Part shown: positions 6,343 to 9,547 of the stretch, in pieces
Numbering within the stretch: position 1 is the stretch's first letter
Layout of the letters: each line of letters begins with the position of its first letter
Source of the DNA: Anaerolineae bacterium
GTDB taxonomy: Bacteria > Chloroflexota > Anaerolineae > Aggregatilineales > Phototrophicaceae
Direction: 5' to 3'
DNA length: 9,547 nt
NCBI GenBank assembly: GCA_028284565.1
Contig: JANQRM010000608.1
Coordinates: 1-9,547 of the forward strand
Translations under genes and position numbers: made by a program
Notes under the pieces: generated by a model
Databases searched by the model: none
Told to the model about the DNA's origin: nothing
What the model saw: the letters and a program-made list of their open reading frames with translations, nothing else

Positions 6343-6963
6343 TTAAATCCCATAACGATCACGGAGATCAAGCTCGTGCCGTTGTCTAGGCGATAACTTA
6401 GGTTTAGGTTTAGGTTTGGCAGTGAAGCGGGCATTGTAAATTGCATGCTCAATATCTTGGATGAGATGGTTTCGATCTCGATACATGCGAACCCATGTCC
6501 AAGCCATCATACCAACAAACAGAATCAATGTCAGCAAGGCGGCATCTTGATCATCAGATTGAGTCAATGAAATTGTAAAGAAGAAAATCAGAATGGTGAC
6601 TATGATAAAAAAGGGTAGATAGCTACTTGCCAAAAATTTAGCTTCTCCCTGAATGATCGTGCGCTCCAATGTATCATGAAAAGTAATCTCACCTTTCGCC
6701 CTCGCATTGGCATAATATGAACTCCTTCCTCGTCGCTCTCTTTCGAGGGTAAAAGTTGTACCTTGGTTGGTGTATCCTACAACGACCCGGTTGCGCCAAT
6801 TGTTGAATAGGCTCCCCTTTTGTAGCTTGAGCTGTTGGAGCGATTGACGGACATTTGAGGGAGATGCGTTTGACTCAAAATAGAAGGGCTTCGTAAAGAG
6901 GAATTCCCGCCAAAATTGTCTTAGCGGACTCAGGGGTTGGGGTTTCCGTTTGCTTTTCGACAT
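6343..6963 (-). CDS. Two-helix membrane protein of unknown family, upstream paralogue
   Basis: A 206-residue protein with no recognised family, the first gene of a tandem pair. It keeps the landmarks of the downstream copy: basic start SKSKRK, FWREFLF (17-23), VRQSLQQL (38-45), a beta-rich central part with GEITF (91-95) and IIQGEAKF (103-110), hydrophobic segments at about 115-134 and 140-160, YRDRN (161-165) and IEHAIYNARF (171-180). Its tail has an added KPKPKPKL stretch (183-190) that the other copy lacks, coded by a TTAGGT hexamer repeat. Most divergence lies in the loop around residues 60-90 and in the first hydrophobic segment. The ATG has only a weak GGAAG about 4 nt upstream. It diverges from the hydrolase gene across 101 bp, where the start region of the pair's transcript must lie. 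Confidence 0.82.
   Translation of the reverse strand: MSKSKRKPQPLSPLRQFWREFLFTKPFYFESNASPSNVRQSLQQLKLQKGSLFNNWRNRVVVGYTNQGTTFTLERERRGRSSYYANARAKGEITFHDTLERTIIQGEAKFLASSYLPFFIIVTILIFFFTISLTQSDDQDAALLTLILFVGMMAWTWVRMYRDRNHLIQDIEHAIYNARFTAKPKPKPKLSPRQRHELDLRDRYGI
6398..6415. repeat. Three tandem TTAGGT hexamers inside a coding region
   Basis: Three exact hexamers, plus a partial fourth, code for the Lys-Pro repeats in the C-terminal tail of the upstream membrane paralogue. Being a multiple of three, slippage here would change the number of Lys-Pro units without a frameshift. Confidence 0.6.
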
Positions 6964-7003
6964 CCGACTTCCACTTTCGCTTTAGGGATGAACGGGTATA
7001 TCT

Positions 7004-7009
7004 ATTGTA
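7004..7009 (-). promoter_or_regulatory. Possible -10 element for the membrane-protein pair
   Basis: The minus strand reads TACAAT about 40 bp upstream of the first paralogue's ATG. The nearest -35-like hexamer, TTGTGA (7029-7034), is 19 bp away, so the match is weak. It overlaps the control region of the divergent hydrolase gene. Confidence 0.3.
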
Positions 7010-7034
7010 CACTCATTATTGAACAGCCTCACAA

Positions 7035-7040
7035 TATAAT
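7035..7040 (+). promoter_or_regulatory. Consensus -10 (TATAAT) for the alpha/beta hydrolase gene
   Basis: A perfect TATAAT lies 24 bp upstream of the hydrolase ATG, before an AAGGGGG ribosome site (7052-7058). No good -35 is found at 16-18 bp; TTGTAC at 7005-7010 is too far away (24 bp). Confidence 0.4.
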
Positions 7041-7064
7041 GAACGTAGGTTAAGGGGGCAATTT

Positions 7065-7940
7065 ATGCTCTATCCATCTTTATTCAAATCACCAGAAGCG
7101 GAAGCGCAATATTTAGCTTCCTATCGCGCCCTCTTAGATTTATGGTCAGTAGAGCATGAAGCACTGGACATCAATACAAGGTTCGGCACGACGCATATAA
7201 ACGTCGCAGGCTCACCAGATTCGCCACCGCTATTGTTGTTACATGGTTCTGCCGTCAATTCGACCATCTGGTATCCGAATATTGCCCCTTTAGCGCAACA
7301 TTTTCGCATCTATGCTCCAGATATCATCAATCAAATGGGATTGAGTGTGTCTGAACGTCCACCGAAAACAACAGATGAGTGTGCAGAATGGTTGATTGAA
7401 ATCATGGACAAACTTGATATGAAGCGTGCCTCTATCGTCGGGCATTCCTATGGGGGCTGGTTGACATTAAAATTGGCATTGACTACACCAAACCGAATAG
7501 ACAGAATGATATTGATTAGTCCTGCGCCTGCCATTAAGTCTATTTCTAAACAACTCATCCTACGAATGTTGCTGGCTGTATTGATTCCCTTTCGCGGGAT
7601 GTTTTACCGCTTGTTTCGGTGGCTGACAACATCGCCCCAAGCGGAGTGGCAAAAAATTGCTGATCAACTTTACGCAGGAGCCAAAACTTTCCGACCACAA
7701 GCCATGAAAATCGCTGTCATGTCCGTTTTTTCAGATGAGGAGTTGAGACAAGTTAGTACACCCGGCTTGCTCTTAATCGGCGACAAAGAGGTGGTGTACA
7801 AACCAGAAGAGGTAATAGAGCGTGCGAAACGCCTTATTCCTGATATTGAGAGTTTCATCATCCCAAATGCTAGTCATCTAGCTCCTGTTGACTGTGCAGA
7901 TGAAGTGAATCAGCGCATGATCGAATTTTTAACCCATTGA
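7065..7940 (+). CDS. Alpha/beta-fold hydrolase with complete catalytic triad
   Basis: A 291-residue serine hydrolase of the alpha/beta fold, probably a cytosolic esterase or related enzyme; the substrate cannot be read. It shows the oxyanion-hole motif LLLLHGS (56-62), a strand with YAPDIINQMGLS (83-94), the nucleophile elbow VGHSYGG (125-131) with Ser128, an acid at Asp240 in LIGDKE and a base at His271 in NASHLAP. The triad is complete, so it should be active. The cap region (about 158-195) is basic and hydrophobic, with LRMLLAVLIPFRGMFYRLF, which could bring the enzyme to a membrane or lipid substrate; this is an inference. No signal peptide is seen. The ATG follows AAGGGGG by 6 nt. The gene stands alone between divergent and convergent neighbours, and no plus-strand terminator is obvious after it. 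Confidence 0.9.
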   Translation: MLYPSLFKSPEAEAQYLASYRALLDLWSVEHEALDINTRFGTTHINVAGSPDSPPLLLLHGSAVNSTIWYPNIAPLAQHFRIYAPDIINQMGLSVSERPPKTTDECAEWLIEIMDKLDMKRASIVGHSYGGWLTLKLALTTPNRIDRMILISPAPAIKSISKQLILRMLLAVLIPFRGMFYRLFRWLTTSPQAEWQKIADQLYAGAKTFRPQAMKIAVMSVFSDEELRQVSTPGLLLIGDKEVVYKPEEVIERAKRLIPDIESFIIPNASHLAPVDCADEVNQRMIEFLTH

Positions 7941-8037
7941 AGCCTTCTCACACTTAAAGGTATTTTCCTGTTCAGTACCAATTAATTCGTAAATGGCAAT
8001 ATACCAACTACTCGCAAGGCTTGCTCAGATTAAAATG

Positions 8038-8062
8038 AAAAAGGACACTCGTTGGAATGTCC
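8038..8062 (-). terminator. Intrinsic terminator of the penicillin-binding protein gene
   Basis: On the minus strand GGACATT and AGTGTCC form a 7-bp stem (one G-T pair) with a 6-nt loop, followed directly by TTTTT. It starts 28 bp after the stop codon. The rest of the 150-bp gap between the convergent hydrolase and PBP genes shows nothing I can name. Confidence 0.8.
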
Positions 8063-8090
8063 CTCTTGTTGATTTGGATATTGTTATTGT

Positions 8091-9547
8091 CTAACCAAAG
8101 GGAGTAGCCGTTGGGTTTAACGCATCAAAGGGTATCACGCTCTGGCTCGTTGGTGAGAAGGTCGGCGCAGGTGGCACAGTCGGCGTGGGTGTCGGCAAGA
8201 CATTATTGATCGTCACCTGAGCATCCCGTTCGATAAAGCCATTCGTATTCGAGAATGCCGTCAAGCGCAAGATGTATTGACCATTCGGAACGGTGCGTGT
8301 GTCCCATGTCCCAATCGTTTCGCCAGCCGTCGGATGCTGTTGTGTCGATTCCGAGATAGCTGTGAAGTTATCCGGCGCAGACAGGGGCGCATAGGCTAAG
8401 ACGTAGCGACTAAAATCATTCGCTTGGATTTGACCTGTAATCGTCGCCGTTTCGACTAGTGTTTGACCATTCGAGGGGTTGATGAGTCGGACTGTTGGCA
8501 AGGCAATCCCCTGCTGACAAGCCCCTTGTGGAGCAGGGTTCAGTGGCAGTTCCAAGCCAATCAGTTGAGCGAATTGTTGTCCTTGAACCGTTGTATTCAA
8601 CCAATCCACCGCGGACGGGTCCGACAGGTCAGCAAATGTGCCTTGAACATTGTTTTCTGGACACCATTCATTCGCGCGGAGTCCGGTCCAGCTATCAATT
8701 TGAATGGTCTGGACAAAGCCTTGATCGGGCGGTGGTGGGAACTTAGTCTGTTCGAAGAGTTCTTGCGCGCGTTCTGGACAGGCTTCATAGACCGCTGTAC
8801 CTGTCGTCCGGCAAATCGTCTGCACGACCACTTGTCCCGGATTCTGGAATTCTTGCACAGGTCGTCCTGCAACCGCCGTTTCCATCACTTGATTCCAAAC
8901 AGGCGATGCACCCGTAAAGCCAGTCACATTAAAGGTTGGCGCATTGTCATATGTACCTAACCAGACACCGACGACCACGTTACGAGTAAAGCCGAGTGTC
9001 CACAAATCACGCGCATCATTGGTCGTCCCGGTTTTCGCACCCACGACATTTTGTGCAGGGATACCTAGACGGGCTAAGGTTAAGTTCGAGTTCAAACCAA
9101 ATTGCTGACGGCGGGCGTTGTCATCAGACAAGATATTTTGCATCAGATACGCAACTTGTGGTGAAATCGCTTGGAAGGGTTCTGGACGTGGCAATAGGGG
9201 TACTTCGATCTCTGCACCATCTACCGTTTCCGTAATGCTCTCTATTGCATACAAGGGCTGGTTCGTGCCGCCATTCGCAAACGCACCGTAGGCAACCATC
9301 ATATCAATCAGACGAACTTCATTCGCACCTAAAGCAGAAGGCAAGCCAACTTGCACGCCATCAGGCAACACCAAGCCCAACGCACTCGCGGTATCAATAA
9401 AGCGTTGCACGCCTAATTGCGCGAACACTTTCACCGCTGAGACGTTGTAGCTGTTTTGGAGTGCCACCCGTGCTGGAATCGGACCATAAAATTGTCCCGT
9501 GACAAAGTTCTGCGGTTGATAGAATGTCCCATTCACATCATAAGTCG
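8091..9547 (-). CDS. Class A penicillin-binding protein, C-terminal part (5'-partial)
   Basis: Peptidoglycan transpeptidase part of a bifunctional PBP1A-type enzyme acting outside the cytoplasmic membrane. The frame stays open to the window edge, so the N terminus, membrane anchor, glycosyltransferase domain and the SxxK serine motif lie outside. The GTG at 9536 is internal. Of 484 visible residues, the first half is transpeptidase, with the SYN triad (bases 9444-9452) and KTGTT (KTG at 9027-9035). A PBP1A-style tail region with paired cysteines (ICRTTG, EACPE) and WCPEN follows. The last 150 or so residues form a beta-sandwich-like domain with the pattern GTWDTRTVPNGQYILRL, then a Pro/Thr-rich tail (TPTPTVPPAPT). 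That extension is absent from enterobacterial PBP1a. It may bind or span the cell envelope, which is an inference. The stop is followed by a clear terminator. Confidence 0.93.
   Translation of the reverse strand, partial: TYDVNGTFYQPQNFVTGQFYGPIPARVALQNSYNVSAVKVFAQLGVQRFIDTASALGLVLPDGVQVGLPSALGANEVRLIDMMVAYGAFANGGTNQPLYAIESITETVDGAEIEVPLLPRPEPFQAISPQVAYLMQNILSDDNARRQQFGLNSNLTLARLGIPAQNVVGAKTGTTNDARDLWTLGFTRNVVVGVWLGTYDNAPTFNVTGFTGASPVWNQVMETAVAGRPVQEFQNPGQVVVQTICRTTGTAVYEACPERAQELFEQTKFPPPPDQGFVQTIQIDSWTGLRANEWCPENNVQGTFADLSDPSAVDWLNTTVQGQQFAQLIGLELPLNPAPQGACQQGIALPTVRLINPSNGQTLVETATITGQIQANDFSRYVLAYAPLSAPDNFTAISESTQQHPTAGETIGTWDTRTVPNGQYILRLTAFSNTNGFIERDAQVTINNVLPTPTPTVPPAPTFSPTSQSVIPFDALNPTATPFG

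Noticed and set aside
7940..8022. Inverted repeat AAGCCTT / AAGGCTT after the hydrolase gene
   Set aside because: The arms are only 7 bp and 69 bp apart with no T-tract, so a terminator is unlikely and chance is sufficient.
8463..8960. A 165-codon plus-strand open frame opposite the PBP gene
   Set aside because: It is antisense to well-supported PBP coding sequence, with no motif and no start signal.

Overview
The window is ordinary chromosomal DNA of roughly even base composition, densely packed with bacterial genes, with no RNA gene, CRISPR array, insertion sequence or phage gene that I can see. The best guess at source is Chloroflexota (Anaerolineae-like). This rests on the overall look of the proteins: a class A penicillin-binding protein with a long beta-rich, Pro/Thr-rich tail, a dephospho-CoA kinase with a large C-terminal extension, and YceI, DinB-like and CDGSH proteins side by side. 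The assignment is an inference, not a proof.

Layout. Bases 1-1971 (+) hold nearly all of a hydantoinase A/5-oxoprolinase-type ATPase whose first few codons lie outside the window. It converges on a minus-strand block, with a bulged GC-rich palindrome in the 58-bp gap. The block reads leftwards as four genes: a YceI-like lipid-binding protein (5063-4515, own terminator); a fused iron-sulfur protein with a YjdI-type 4Fe-4S domain plus two CDGSH domains (4362-3697); a small YjdJ/NATD1-type GNAT protein 13 bp behind it (3683-3399, terminator after it); and coaE (3202-2030). Divergent from yceI is a DinB-like four-helix protein (5221-5709, +). Its 3' end overlaps by 14 bp the end of the second of two tandem paralogous membrane proteins of unknown family (6963-6343 and 6301-5696, -). 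An alpha/beta hydrolase (7065-7940, +) diverges from that pair. The right end holds the C-terminal part of a class A penicillin-binding protein (minus strand, N-terminal part outside the window), with a clear intrinsic terminator.

How the genes work together. There is no single pathway. The iron-sulfur protein and the GNAT protein form a real two-gene operon: promoter at 4395-4424, 13-bp spacing, shared terminator. It mirrors the yjdI-yjdJ pair of E. coli. CoaE makes the CoA that acetyltransferases use, but it sits behind a terminator and has its own promoter-like sequences, so a functional link is only speculative. The tandem membrane paralogues look like a local duplication. I found no convincing new defence or mobile system. 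The best leads are the Fer4_19-CDGSH-CDGSH fusion, the CoaE C-terminal domain, the membrane paralogues and a recurrent extended -10 motif.
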